From Eleusine coracana subsp. coracana (Eukaryota; Streptophyta; Magnoliopsida; Poales; Poaceae), in contig CM064424.1 in assembly GCA_032690845.1 (NCBI GenBank), forward strand, positions 41,553,511-41,617,510: a stretch of DNA of 64,000 nt. The letters run 5' to 3'. Each line of letters opens with the position of its first letter. The stretch's first letter is position 1. Positions 1 to 12,401 of the stretch are shown here, piece after piece. The position numbers and the translations under genes were made by a program. The notes under the pieces are model-generated. The model searched no databases. It was not told the DNA's origin and was given only the letters and a program-made list of their open reading frames with translations.

Positions 1-524
1 TTGGTTCGTGTAATAAGTTGGATTTTTGCTGAATTTGGTGAATTAATCATGGCAATGATGAATAATTACGAGAACGAGTGAAAATGATGTTTCGTCTGCA
101 GTGGGGTCTTGGTACCCCACCCAATCGGTGCCACAACAACATTTTTAGCATCACTTGACTTCCAAGACTGTTATGGGATCATCAATTGCTCATCGTATTT
201 CGACTCCATCGTGATTCGTCAGGTCTCCAATCTACCTCTAAATCTAGTTCACGTGGCTCCAAACTCCAGTTTCGGTAGTGCGGAGTGCATGGCCATGATG
301 TTGGGGGCACTTTGGCACTGCCGACAGAATTTCAGACTTTGGAGTGACAACGAGTGCGGAGTGCTTGACAACGGGCTAATAATTTTTGTACAACCACCAC
401 TAATCACTGCTTCAGCTCATGTCATGCCCATGGTCGGTAATATTGAAATTTTAGATATTCACAGATTGGAAAGCTTCTAGTTTCATTTTGTAATTCCCCG
501 CAAAAAAAAAGTTTCATTTTGTAA
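1..524. other. Unassigned sequence left of a Helitron-like end
   Basis: I see no protein family, terminal repeat or RNA gene here. A 123-codon open frame at 109-480 on the plus strand has no recognisable domain and no splice or promoter context, so I do not call it a gene. Confidence 0.4.
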
Positions 525-565
525 TTAGCAAAGTGCCCATCCGTTGCTATGGGCTTTAAAAAAAC
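525..565 (-). mobile_element. Helitron-like 3' terminus (minus strand)
   Basis: Read on the minus strand, this is a short hairpin with stem GCCCAT/ATGGGC around AGCAACGG, followed by ACTTTG and then CTAA, with T as the next base. A hairpin a few bases before CTRR, with insertion between A and T, is the Helitron 3' signature. The body would extend to the right. I could not find a convincing 5' TC end, so the element is undelimited. The same terminus family recurs at 25722-25751 and 35510-35540. Confidence 0.45.
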
Positions 566-1836
566 TAAACAAAATGAACACCCATATATTTGATAGATGA
601 CACTCAAAAAAATATAATAGATACAGTATCAATGATAAATTTACTGCACAATAAAAATAATTTATATAGATTCATTCTAATTATTTGATGACCTGTTTAA
701 TTGTTTTTTTCATAATCAATTATTTTTATATAATACAAGATAATGAAATAATAACAAATAATCTTACCTAGCCTACATGTAATTAATTACCATATGGAGG
801 ATGATGCAATTTGAAATAATAATGTAAAAGCCCATAGTAAAAAAAATATCAACAACTTTGATGTAAGGATCTCTACATAGATGATTTATTTTGTGTATGT
901 GGCACCATTACTCTTTGACTCTGATATCTGAAATATAAAAGTCAAAAAATGTAGATTGAAGTAAATGTGCTAAAGCTCAGTTCATATTGCAAAACACAGC
1001 ATCTTTTTTTTTTTTTTTGCAAACAGAGCATGTCTCAAGCCCTTCTTGTTATGCTTCATCCATAAATGATGCTTTGAATTTGAAGCATGTATGTACTCCA
1101 TGCACGTGATCTCTGGCCTACATTGGCAAGACATACCATATTAGTATGACTCAAGACGGCCTTTTATTACGCTTCATACGCTGCAAATTAGAAAACAGTG
1201 TAGCACATAGCGTTCATTGCAAACGAAAACCATAAAACTCAATTCAATACTATATTTTGAACATAACATAGAAAGACCAACATAAAATAGTCAAAAAAAT
1301 ACCAGGTTGATTGCAAAAAACACTTGTAAATTGTGTAAGAGAGGCCTAAAAGCTTATACTGGAGGATATAGCTACATGCTCATCATTCAGGGTACATAAT
1401 TGTAGGTTTCTTATAAACACCATAAAATCCTAGAAAGTAGCATGTTTGAGGACGAAACATGCATTCAGTGGGGTAGAGAACCAGGGAATAGCATGATCAA
1501 TCAATGTTGCAGACATAATCAAGGACCATCTAATACCAATATGCAGTCCCCAACAAGGCAACTCAACACTTCGCGTACGGATTAATGCCAAACATACACA
1601 AGGTAACTCTGTCTTGGACGCACGTTGCAAGCGAACATAAAGGAGTATTAAGGATAGATAGGGTTGTCACCGTTACTGCCTACCTCTACTGACTGTGAAT
1701 TACGAGGTGATTCATACTACCTAGCCGTCTAAGCACCACGCTTACACATTTAAGTAGAATTTTAGAATTGATCAAACACTAGAACTTACCTAAACCTAGT
1801 TGGATATCAAGCCCATTTATTGAGGCATAGTGAAAG
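566..1836. other. AT-rich intergenic or Helitron body, no gene seen
   Basis: No coding homology is visible on either strand. It may be the body of the Helitron whose 3' end lies at 525, but no 5' end was found. Confidence 0.35.
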
Positions 1837-2530
1837 GACCGAGTGACCGAGAGGGAGGTGAATCAAAAACTCGTTATATGTACCAAATTCACCAATTTCC
1901 AAAACCGAACACTCAATCAACTCCTATAACAATGTTAGTGGTGATCACACTAGCAAGATAATGGTCCTATGAAAGGAACAACAACCTAAGCATACTAGTG
2001 GATCACACAAGGCAATACAACTCCTATCCAAGCTAGTAATAAAGACACGCATAAGCAAACAACAAGCTAACAAAGGAGCCTACTGATACAATCCTATATG
2101 ATAAAGAACTAGAGAATACAAACATGACTAGCATAATACATACGAGGGTGATCAATCAAGCCAAAGCAACTCCTATACATACAAGTGATCAAATATGAAA
2201 ACTAAACACTAGCAAGTAGAGAAGTCTATTCATATAAGTCTACAAGGTAATCAATTAGAGCAAGATAAGCACACAAGCATGAATAGCACGGTATGTAAAT
2301 ACGAAAGTTAAAGCATCATAGTAAGGAGTAGAGTAAGAGATGACTCATGATTTTTTCCCGAGGTCTCGGAAGGATGACGCCTTCCCCTACTCCTTGTTGG
2401 ACAACTTCCGCCGGAGTACTAATCCATCCCACCACCAAGTGGATTTCTTGCACACGAGCCTGGCACACAGCTCATCTGGCCTATCAGGCACGAAGGTCAG
2501 CCTCCTCCTTTCGCATCATCACTACCTCAC
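1837..2530 (-). mobile_element. Copia LTR-like fragment
   Basis: The stretch begins TGAAAGGACC, followed by a G-rich segment and GTGAATC. This closely resembles the start of the Copia LTRs at 39482 and 58128 (TGAAAAGACC ... GGGGGTGAATAGG). Near 2350 it carries a TTTTTCCCGAGG stretch of a kind I associate with grass Copia LTRs. No partner LTR, primer binding site or TSD is visible, so it is at best a solo or truncated LTR. Confidence 0.35.
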
Positions 2531-3110
2531 TGGAGAAGGCGTCCACGCTGGTCGAGCCTCGAGTAGCGATAGCGGTGCAGTGGGCAAGCAACGACTAGTC
2601 GCGGTGGGGTGCAGTGCAGGCGAGCAGCGGCGGGGTGTAGCGCGGGTGAGCGGGGCAGGCAGACGGTGTCAGGGTGCAGCGCGGGCGAGTGATGGCGGTG
2701 CGGGGCTGCGGTGGCACGGGGGAGCAGAACCGACGACACTTACGAAGAGAAGCGACAGCAGAGCGGGATTGCGGGCAAGGATGAAAGCGGCATGCCTGAC
2801 CTAGGGGCTAGGGTTCGCTTGCTTGGAGAGTTGGAGTGAAGGGTGGAGGCCGGAGTGTTGGGCCGGCCTGCTGGACTACTTGACGGGCTATTGAATATGT
2901 TGAGCCATGTCGGGCTATTCTATTGTGTCGTGCTATTTTCGTGCTTGACCGAGCTGAGGTTAAACTGGCGTGCACATGCTGCCCATTAGGCCGCACCCTC
3001 GGCCCAAGCATGGCCCGGCTAAAGGTTGTGTGTGCTTGGGCTGGGCTAAAAGTTGTGTGCTTTCGGCCGGCCCGCTCGACACGACAGTTTGGACAGCACT
3101 AACGTCAATT
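2531..3110. other. GC-rich stretch, possible hAT remnant
   Basis: GC-rich sequence with many GGGTGCAG, GGCCGG and GGCCC words, including GGCCCAAGCATGGCCCGGC near 3001. Such words resemble the ends of GC-rich grass hAT elements, but no TIR/TSD pair was found. It lies immediately upstream of the V-ATPase assembly gene, where the promoter and first coding part of that gene should be. Confidence 0.25.
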
Positions 3111-3138
3111 AGAACTATTGGGCCTAAATAGGCCATAA

Positions 3139-3333
3139 AAACTAGGCTCTACATGGGCCAGGTCCAACTACTCGCACCACATTCATCATGGGCCGCAACT
3201 CTTCTCTCAACTAACTTCCTTGAACTCCCTCGCGTCCGCCCTCTCCTCAGAGCCCGCCATCTCCTACCACTCCCTCCGCGACCTCCTCCATGGAACTGAG
3301 TTCGTGCTGCGCAGCCCCAAGCCCCACGAAAAG
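3139..3333 (+). CDS. V-ATPase assembly factor, exon 1 (partial)
   Basis: The open frame after the TAA at 3136 ends at a GT donor at 3334. The recognisable part encodes ASALSSEPAISYHSLRDLLH and then GTEFVLRSPKPHEK. Family members as I remember them carry an additional stretch between HSLR and the LLHG-type motif, so a small internal deletion is possible. No ATG is in frame. A GGGCC-rich stretch with CATAAAAA at 3134 could be a promoter remnant. Confidence 0.6.
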
Positions 3334-6300
3334 GTTCTTCATTTTCTGTTGCCCTTTGTGGTGGTGTCCGGTTCAACTCTCGGGAAGCGTGGGTTCTGAT
3401 TCCGATTCGACTGCCGTTGTTGCAGAGCGCTGAGCTGAAGGCAAGGCTGGAGAAGTTCCAGGAGATACAGGAGAGGAGGGAGTATGTTGAGCTTGTCAAG
3501 GATGTCGTGCCGCCTAGCAAGGACGACAGCTCCGAGCCTTTCTCCTCCTACAAGGACCACATTGGATTCGGTGAGGAACAGCTGCTCTACTCTCTCCTTA
3601 CAAAACATGTAACCAACTTCACAACAAGTGGAATATTGCTCACACTAACACTAAGCGTTCTTTTAAATTTGAACATAAATGCAGATTAATAGCTCTTTGA
3701 TCATAACAGTGCTACTAAGAATATAAACCCAGGACATACAAGTGACTACTAGGTAGGGTGGCGTGCCAACGGCGCGCCCGTGTAATGAACTGGCAAAAAT
3801 ATTGTCCACTATCCAGTGGATCTGCGCATATGTTCTTAAAAAACCAAAGTTTAATTTTTTTTCTCCTTTGTGCGATGCAGGGTTGACATAACCGTGGTTA
3901 ACCGGATAACCGGTGCGGTCTGGTTACACCGGTCGGCTGGTTAACCCCCGATCCGAATTTGAATTTTTTTGAAATTTGAAAAAAATTGTATGAAAAATTT
4001 GGTAAAAAACTAGAGATGAAATGAATATTTATGGTGAAGAGAACATCTAAATCTGAGGTCATTTAACATTGAAAAAAATGATGGAAATAAAAAAAAGAAA
4101 AGAAAAAATAAAGAAAAAAAACCATACCTTATCCTCTGGAATCCACCCATCCGAACGCTCCCGTGCCCACAACCCCGACAACTCTCCCTCGCACACGTCC
4201 GCATCGAGTCGCCGCCCCTAATCCCCGCCGGAATCACCACTGCCGTTGGCCACAGTCAGCGCCGACGGGCGCATCCGGCCGAGACAGGAGGTACCCCGAC
4301 TAGCCGCCCGCCACTCCCGGTTAACCGCCCGGCCCGGAGCGAATAGCCGGTCGGCTAGTCGGCTTCGATGCGGAGATTTGCGTCTTGGGTTAAGGTTGGT
4401 TAGCCGGCCGATTAGGTCGGTTAACCGGTGGCGTCGAGCGGTTAACCGCCGGAAGACTCCGGTTAGCCGCGCCACAGTGAGGCAAGTTTTTTTTCTTTTT
4501 TTTTCAGATAATCTATATTATCCATAGATTCATAGTAAATTTAGGTAGGCAAGTTATAAGTATGTAGTTAATTTAGGTAGCCATGTAGGACTTGAAAGCA
4601 TAGAGAATATAGATAGCAAATATGGTAGTAAATATGTAGAATATTAGAGTTTATTATAATTGTAATGTTGAAGTAATAAATTGTATATGTTTATGTAGGG
4701 TGAATATGACAGACCGTAATCAAAGTGATGGTGTGTGGGAGCATGGTGTAAACCAATTTCCAGGATGGTCATGCAAGTATTGCAAGATTTCAAGAAAGGG
4801 GGATGGTGCGAATTGATTCAAGCATCATTTAGCAGGAAGAGGTGGTAACGTGATACATTGTAGTAATATTCCACCAGATGTTCATGACTACTATCATCAT
4901 GAGCTGGATAGAATTGTGGCAAGAAAGAAACACATATAACGGGATAATTTGAGAAGGGAGAAAGTTGCTAGAGAAGGACATGTGGTCCATGATATTAATG
5001 ATGATGAGGATGAGATGTTGCAGCATGCGATAGATATGTCTCGAGAGGAGGAGGCATATGCGAGGCGTGTTCGTGATCAAGGTGGGCAATACGAGCATGG
5101 AGGTGGTTCATCTCAACCTCAGGGCGGCGGCGGATTGCTAGGTATGCTCAGACGGTCCACGTCCGTAAGGGGAACGAAGGAGAATGTTCAAACTAGGATT
5201 GATACTGGGCCATGGATAGCAAAGTGCAAGGCTGGGAAAAATACAATTGGCAGGGTTTGGTCAAAATGGTTCCACATTGAAGGTATTCCCGGTAGGAAGA
5301 CGGATAATCCTTACTTTCAAGTCACCATCAAGGAGACTCAAAGATGGGGTGAGTTGATTTTTATTTGTTTTTATTGCCATTTGTGTAAAGCGGTGAACTA
5401 ATTTATATTTTTTGATGTTGTAGGTGAGGGCATTGTAGTCCCAACTGGACGTGAGATTGATGGAGTATATTTAGATGAGAATGAGGCAAAAATAAAAAAA
5501 GCAGTTTGAGAAGTTCCAGCGTGATTGGCCAGCTCATGGTATTACACTTATGTGTGATTCATGAACGGGACCAACAGAGATGAGTGTCATCAACTTTAAG
5601 GCGGCATTGTTGTCTACTCGTGGTATTGCGTTCATGTCAAGTGAAGAGTATCACTCTGTGTGGTACTCGCGTCCATGGATGTGAGTGCAATTATTTGATT
5701 TCTATATATCTCACACTAATATTAGGGAAACCTATTGTATAATTATTTATAGAACAACTATATTTCGATGCTTTGTATTGAACTATATGGATGTGTTATG
5801 TTGTATGAACTAAATGTATTGCAAATTTGTGTCTAAGATTGTGCTAAATATTTAAGAAACATCATGCCTAAATTTTTACTATTTTACGGATTAGTTTTCT
5901 ATTTTTTTTCCAATTCTTTGAGTTGATTACTTCTATAAACGGTTAACCGCCCAGACCGGAACCGGTGTAACCGGTCGGTTAACTGACCGGCGACCGTGGC
6001 TAGCTAAAATCAATTTTTGCCCGGCTAACCGGCCAGTTACACTGGTTAACCGGTTAACCGTTGAACCGGGTCCGGCCGGTTATGCCGGTCCAGTCGGTTA
6101 TGTCAACCTTGGTGCGATGTAGGTGTGCTTACGTCTATGTAGGTGGACGGTTTTCTTGTTTATTTGGTTGTTGAATGATGTCTGTGCATTACAACGAGGA
6201 AGAGGAAAGTAACATACGTTCATTAAGAAAAAGAAAAAGGAAGTAGTACACATACAGAACATGTTATTTTACAGACATAGATAGTAGAAGTGATGTGATA

Positions 6301-9300
6301 GAGTAAAGAGATGATATGTATTTAGGGTGCACAGAGCTGCAGCTATGGATTAGGTAGAGTCTATGTTTCCCATCAGCCCATTAAAATTACTGTTGTTGTT
6401 GTATTTGCATTTTAAAGAGGCTGGACTTTATTTAACATTAGTTGTAATTTATTGTGTTTAGGATTTTAGGGTCATGCCTGTGAATTTCTTGTGTGTTCGC
6501 GAGCCATGCAGGCCGGGCCAGGCGACCTGGAGTAGTCTACATGAAAGCTCACTGTCCAACGTTACTTAACGCATCGATTACATAGTTTTTTTTCTCTCGT
6601 CTGGCACGCATGCAGGGCCACGCGGCCTGCGCCCCTCTACACGCGTCCTTGCCCTGGTGCCTCATGCCGATAGCTCTTTGACATCGTATATTCTTTGCCC
6701 AAGACCGACGTGTCCAAAAACAGAAAGCACGGCTTGTTTCGTGGCCCGATGACGACCTGGACGTGCGTGCGGGGAGGAGGGGGGGGGGGAGTGCGTTCAC
6801 GGAAAGGGGGAAATACACCTGGACCCACATGTTGTAGATAGAAGAGAAGAAAAGGAAACTGCTCATCTAGATTGAACCACCGCCTCCTGCTTCCCAGAAG
6901 AAAAAGCAATCTGGTTCTTTCCTTTTCGATCGCGGCGACAGGGAGGCGGGGGTAGTTGAGATCTGGGTGATCGCCATTGTTGGGCATCACCTTGCTACTC
7001 CAGGTGAAAAGGTAAAGCAATTTTACCTACAACCCCTGTTCCCACTCCGATTTTACCTTTATTTTTTGAGAAACATAGATCTGAGAAGAAAAAATAAGAG
7101 CAGATTGCTAACGCTATGCAAATATGGGGAAAAAAATAGCAATTCCACCAGTTCGTGCACTAACCAGAAGCACACATCCACACATGAAATTTATTTTTTC
7201 ACAAAATAGAACATGACTCATCAATGATTGTAGACCTCGGTCTGTAGTTTATCTTCATCATGCAAGGATTCGTAGCAGACTATATACTACTTATATGCAT
7301 ATACAGATTTTACATAGAGTAGGCAATGTAGTAATCAATGACATGGAAAAGCTACATAGTAAGGTGAAAGCTCCAAAGTTGGGTCCCCATATTTACACCT
7401 TCTGTTCCCTGCTCATGTCCTTTTGTTGCCTGAAAAAAATAGAACATTCAGACATTAGCATTTTTTATTCAATGTAAAAAGATTTCTTATATTAAGTACT
7501 TGCTATGTAACCTGTTGCTTTTGATTGATTGTTATGTTGCTTATGATTCATTGTAGTGTTGCTTATTTTTTATGGTAATGTTGCTTATCCAGATTAGCTT
7601 ATTTTTTTCGTTGTAGTTTATGTGATGGATCTAAATAAGCCCCCTCCCCCCCCCCCCCCCCCCCCCCCCGTGATATTGACATTGACTTCATAATGGATCT
7701 AAACAACCCAACCTTCTGTACACAACTTGATTCTGCTGCTGGTGTCGAGGATCCAAATGTTTCAGAAATCAGATTATCATTAGAGGAAACAAGACTGGGG
7801 CCTGTGCATGAACATGGTGAACTGAGTGCCCAAGTTTGTGCTAGTCAGGGCAATGCTGGACAGGTTTTAGCTGGAGAAGCTATTGCTCAGGGGGTTGTTG
7901 GTGTCCATGGTGCTGAAGGTATTCTTTCACAAGACAGCGAGGAAGTTCAAGTGTGGTCAACACTGGAAGGGCCCTACACAGGAAAGATGTTTGACACTTT
8001 GGAAGAAGCAAAAGTGTGCTACAACTCATATGCCAAAAGAATCGGTTTCTTCATTCTGACAAACACTTCGCGGCGTTCTGCTTTAACTGGAGTTGTGGAG
8101 AAAGTTCATTTTGTTTGTAACAAGGAAGGTAAAGGGAAGAAAAGCAAAACTGAGAATTGTGTTGAGCAGATGCATGATGGTTCTGATTTTGAGTAGGAGC
8201 AAGTAGAGAACCACCACTTGGCTGAAGAGAATGGAGGTACAAGGAGAAAAAGGAAAAGAGAAACAATGAAGTACACACAATGCAAAGCAAGAATGGTGGT
8301 AAAGCAAATTGGTTCCAGGTGGCATATCATCTATTTTATTGCTGAGCACAATCATGACCTTGTTACAAAGCCTTAACTATCAAAATTCCTAAGATCTCAC
8401 AAGGAAATACCAAAGGAAGAAAAGAAGTTCATTACGCTGCTTCACGGATGCAACATATGCACAGGTCGCATCATGCAACTCATGTCTGAGTTTTATGGCT
8501 CCAGAAAGCTAGTGCCTTATGAGACCAAAAATGTGCACAATTTTCGATCTACACTTCGGACTGTATAGAAGTATAAAGATATGCAGGAGACACTAGACTA
8601 CTTTGAGAGACTAAAGCAAGATGATCCAAATTTCTTCTACAGGTTTGAATTAGATGAGGAATATAGGATTAAGAGCTTATTTTGGGTTGACAGCACAGCT
8701 AGGAAAGCATATATTGTAGCTTATCATGATTGTGTGTCCTTTGATGCAACCTACATGACAAATATGTATGACATGCCCTTTTGTCCCTTCATTGGAATAA
8801 ACAAGCATGGTCAAACCTTCTAGCTAGGTTGCGCATTTGTAAGAGATGAAAAAGCTGCAAGTTATGTTTGGCTTTTCAAAACTTTCCTAGAGGCCATGAA
8901 TGGAATTGCTCCACTAAATATCATAACAGACAAGGATGGTGCCATGAGGATTGGCATTCAGCAGGTGTTTCCAAATGCAAATCATAGGAAATGTCGGTGG
9001 CACATAATGAATAAAGCTTCGGGGACAGTTGGTCCATTCCTTGCAAAGGATGCTGATTTGAGAGCATCTTTTGAGGACTGCATAAACTACAGTGTAACAC
9101 CTGAAGAGTTTGAAGTAAAATGGACCGCCATGGTTGAAACATATCACCTTTAGGGCAACTAGCATTTTCAGCATCTGTACAGCCTTAGTAGGAGCTTTGT
9201 CTCGGCATTCTACATTCATAATTTCTACCCCTTTTTGCAGTCGACACAAAGAAGTGAAGGTTACAATGGAGTGTTGAAGTTGTATGGTAGCCCCAATTTC

Positions 9301-12300
9301 TCCGTACTAGATTTTGTAAGGCAGTATGAGAAAATTCAGGAGAAATTCTTGGTTGATGAGGATGGGCAAGACTTTAGGATAGAGGACAAGAACAGGATCA
9401 CTTGGTCAAAGAACCCTATAGAAAAGCATGCTGCTGTAGTGTACACAAAGAACATATTCTACAAATTCTCTAAAGAGTATGAAAAGACCGAAGAATATTT
9501 TGTTAAGCCTGAAGGAGTGTATCAATTCAAAGTTATCCTGAATGATCACTTTTGTTGAAGATTATGGGACTAGGGCATATGTCGTGACAGCAATAGAAGA
9601 GGAGGAGACCTTCTATTGTGAGTGTAGCAAATTTGATAGGGATGGGATAATATGCTGCCACATTATGAAGGTGATGAGCAGATTTGGTATGAGAAAGCTT
9701 CCTGAAAGATATATCCTCAAGAGGTGGACTCCAAAAGCTATTCCTGGTGACGGCAACACCACTGTAACTGTTGAAGTTGGCAATGAGGGTGCTGGTATGC
9801 CTTTGCAGAATAAAAAGACAATGAGGTTTGCAAATCTTTCAATGGCACTTGGAAAAATAGCCTTTGAATGATCAAAATTGGAAGATGCAAATGTTGTTGT
9901 TGCTAAACATATCGCAATGATAAATTCTGAACTACAAAGCCTGTAGAGGAATAGGCGGAAAAGCAACATAACTACTGCGTCAACAAATGCACCTGTGTCT
10001 GCGCATATCACTACAAGTGTGCCTATGCCTACTGACAGTACAGTTCCCACTACTGAAAGTGCAACTAATGTGAGTGGTATTAGTGTGCTTAATTCTGCAG
10101 GTTACCTACAAGATGCTTCATTACCTGGTACTTCTAGCTTAGTGCGTAATCCACCAAAATCAGCTACCAAAGGGCGGAAGAAATCAAAGAGGCTGTCTAA
10201 TGGAATGAATGCACAGCCGAAAGGGAAGAAAACGTGCACGATATGTGGGTCAACGCAACACACTGCTCCCCGGTGTCCAAACAAGAAACTAAAGGCTAAA
10301 TGAGAAAAAGCATGTTTGTTATCTCCAAGATGCTATGTAATAGAAAATAAATGTTACTGTACACAACTTTAAGTTATGCTATGTAACAGATGCTTTTGTC
10401 AGGTTAAATTGTCCCTTTACAGTACTTTTAAGTGATGTTTTTTCTTGAGGGCCATATATTTGGTTTTGTATCATAGCAAAATAAATCTGCAGAAAAGATT
10501 TTACCTATGTAAGCTTGAGTTTTCGCTTCTAGGGTGCAATGTTTTTGTTGTGGGTGAGCCACTAGTATGTCAGAAGTTCCCTAATTTTTGGCATATCTTC
10601 GTCCTTGAAATGCAGCAGAGTATTGCCATTCCAATGCTCAACATGCATCAACATATGAAATCCACAATCATGTCTAGAGAAAACAAAAACCAAAAATTAG
10701 TACATGACACCAAATAGATTTCATTAAAAAAGAACCTTGTTTCAGGAAAGTGGAGTTCAAAGTGTAACAGCAGATATACTTACATGGATGTTTGTATTGG
10801 GACCTGAATATCAACTAGATTATAGTTCTGAATTTTCTTCCTTGAGTTTGGGTAATACTCGTACCACAACTTCTTAATTGCAAGGATGATTATGTTACAG
10901 CAATTCATCAGCCTTCACCTGATAAAGATCTCATCGATTCTAGGACCTCAAACCTATTTTCCCTAAGGTTTAGGCACAACAAGAAATAGTGCCCTGTTTG
11001 GGTATTAGTACCACGGACCTTCCATGTTTGTAGAACTGGAAATACCACCTAACAAAAGCCATAGAAACACATGCATTTTAATGTTATCAATTGCAAAGCA
11101 GAAATTATTTCCTACCAAAAAGGTAATATAGTTGATTGTGGTAAAATAGAAAAATACACACCTGATGTAAACGATCAAGATGGTTCAATTCTCTCCTGAA
11201 AACACGTTTCATTTCAACACGGTCTAGCTCCCCCTCTTGCAAAAATGACTAACCATGTAGGGGAAAAAACATGTCTAGGACACAATATATATAGCTAGAA
11301 ATGTTCTGTAAAATTGTAGAAGAGATAAATACTAACCGCATTCTGAAGTGGCATTACTATTTTTTGTGCACTCTTTGGAGTGTCATAATTGATGTTACAT
11401 ATTGCAACCTCTGCTACGCTGCTAACAAGTTCCCCTCTAGGTATGACAGATTGAGATAGGTGCTCCAATCCCACATAGAACTCTATGTAGTTGATAATGT
11501 AGCCTTTTGTAGGACTGAAGCAGAAAAGAGAGGCAGGTATAAATTATGCAAAAATAACATCAAAACATCACAAGTAACATATCTACAATGATGTTAGCTT
11601 CTTGTGAATATTAATGTTGTACGGTTATACAAATTGCCTGCCCCTAATTGTCTGCATTACATGTTTATTGTCAGCAAGATCTTTAGTTCATTTAATTTTG
11701 TGAATTCAAACTTTAGTTCATACACATTTTTTCACATTATATGAAACTCATATGTATAAATTCATGATACCTTTGAAAAGCATAACTGTTATTGGTTAAA
11801 AGCAAATCATTATGCACAAGAAGCATTTCTGATACCTATGAAAAGCATTGCTATTATTTTTTTTCTAACAAAATCAGATATGTCCATAATGCAATTTTGG
11901 TATATGTACAAACCATTCATGTAGTTTTGAATTTTCTTGTTTCATCTAGGCAACTCATCCTTATATCACAAGTAACATATCTACAGTTTTTTTTGGCTCT
12001 ATCTAGGCAATGGCAAGGCCCAAAGGAAACAATGATGGTCCTTCTACATCTCGTGGAAATAACAGATGGAAACCTACTAGGGTATGTTAAATAGGTTCTT
12101 TTTCTGAAATAACTTTTTTGTCAACATACATTCTTTTTTTCTTGTTCTATTATCTGGAATTATGCTATGTGTTCTAATATCTGGAATTATATGCTTTCAT
12201 GCATAGTACGTCAAAGTAGTATTTACACTATTTTTTTGCCTAACCAAAATTTTGAATTATAGAAGTGTAATTGAATTTACTTAGAAGTAACTGTTATAAA

Positions 12301-12361
12301 ACTATAGAAAATTTCAATTACAGACATAACCTTCATAAGTCAATGTGCATACTTCAAATTA

Positions 12362-12401
<40 letters not shown>

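Larger units (their letters stand above)
3870..6119. repeat. 8-bp target site duplication GTGCGATG of the hAT element
   Basis: GTGCGATG occurs at 3870-3877 and again at 6112-6119, directly abutting the two ends of the element. A perfect 8-bp duplication is the hAT hallmark and fixes both boundaries. Confidence 0.92.

Noticed and set aside
109..480. 123-codon open frame on plus
   Set aside because: No recognisable domain and no gene-like context beside a Helitron end; likely chance.
2340..2804. Overlapping GC-rich frames on both strands
   Set aside because: Low-complexity GGGTGCAG-rich sequence open in several frames; composition artefact in transposon-like DNA.
12010..12085. Independent plus-strand gene starting MARPKG in the left inverted arm
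   Set aside because: It is the inverted copy of the minus-strand first exon at 15217; no downstream exons follow in the plus direction.
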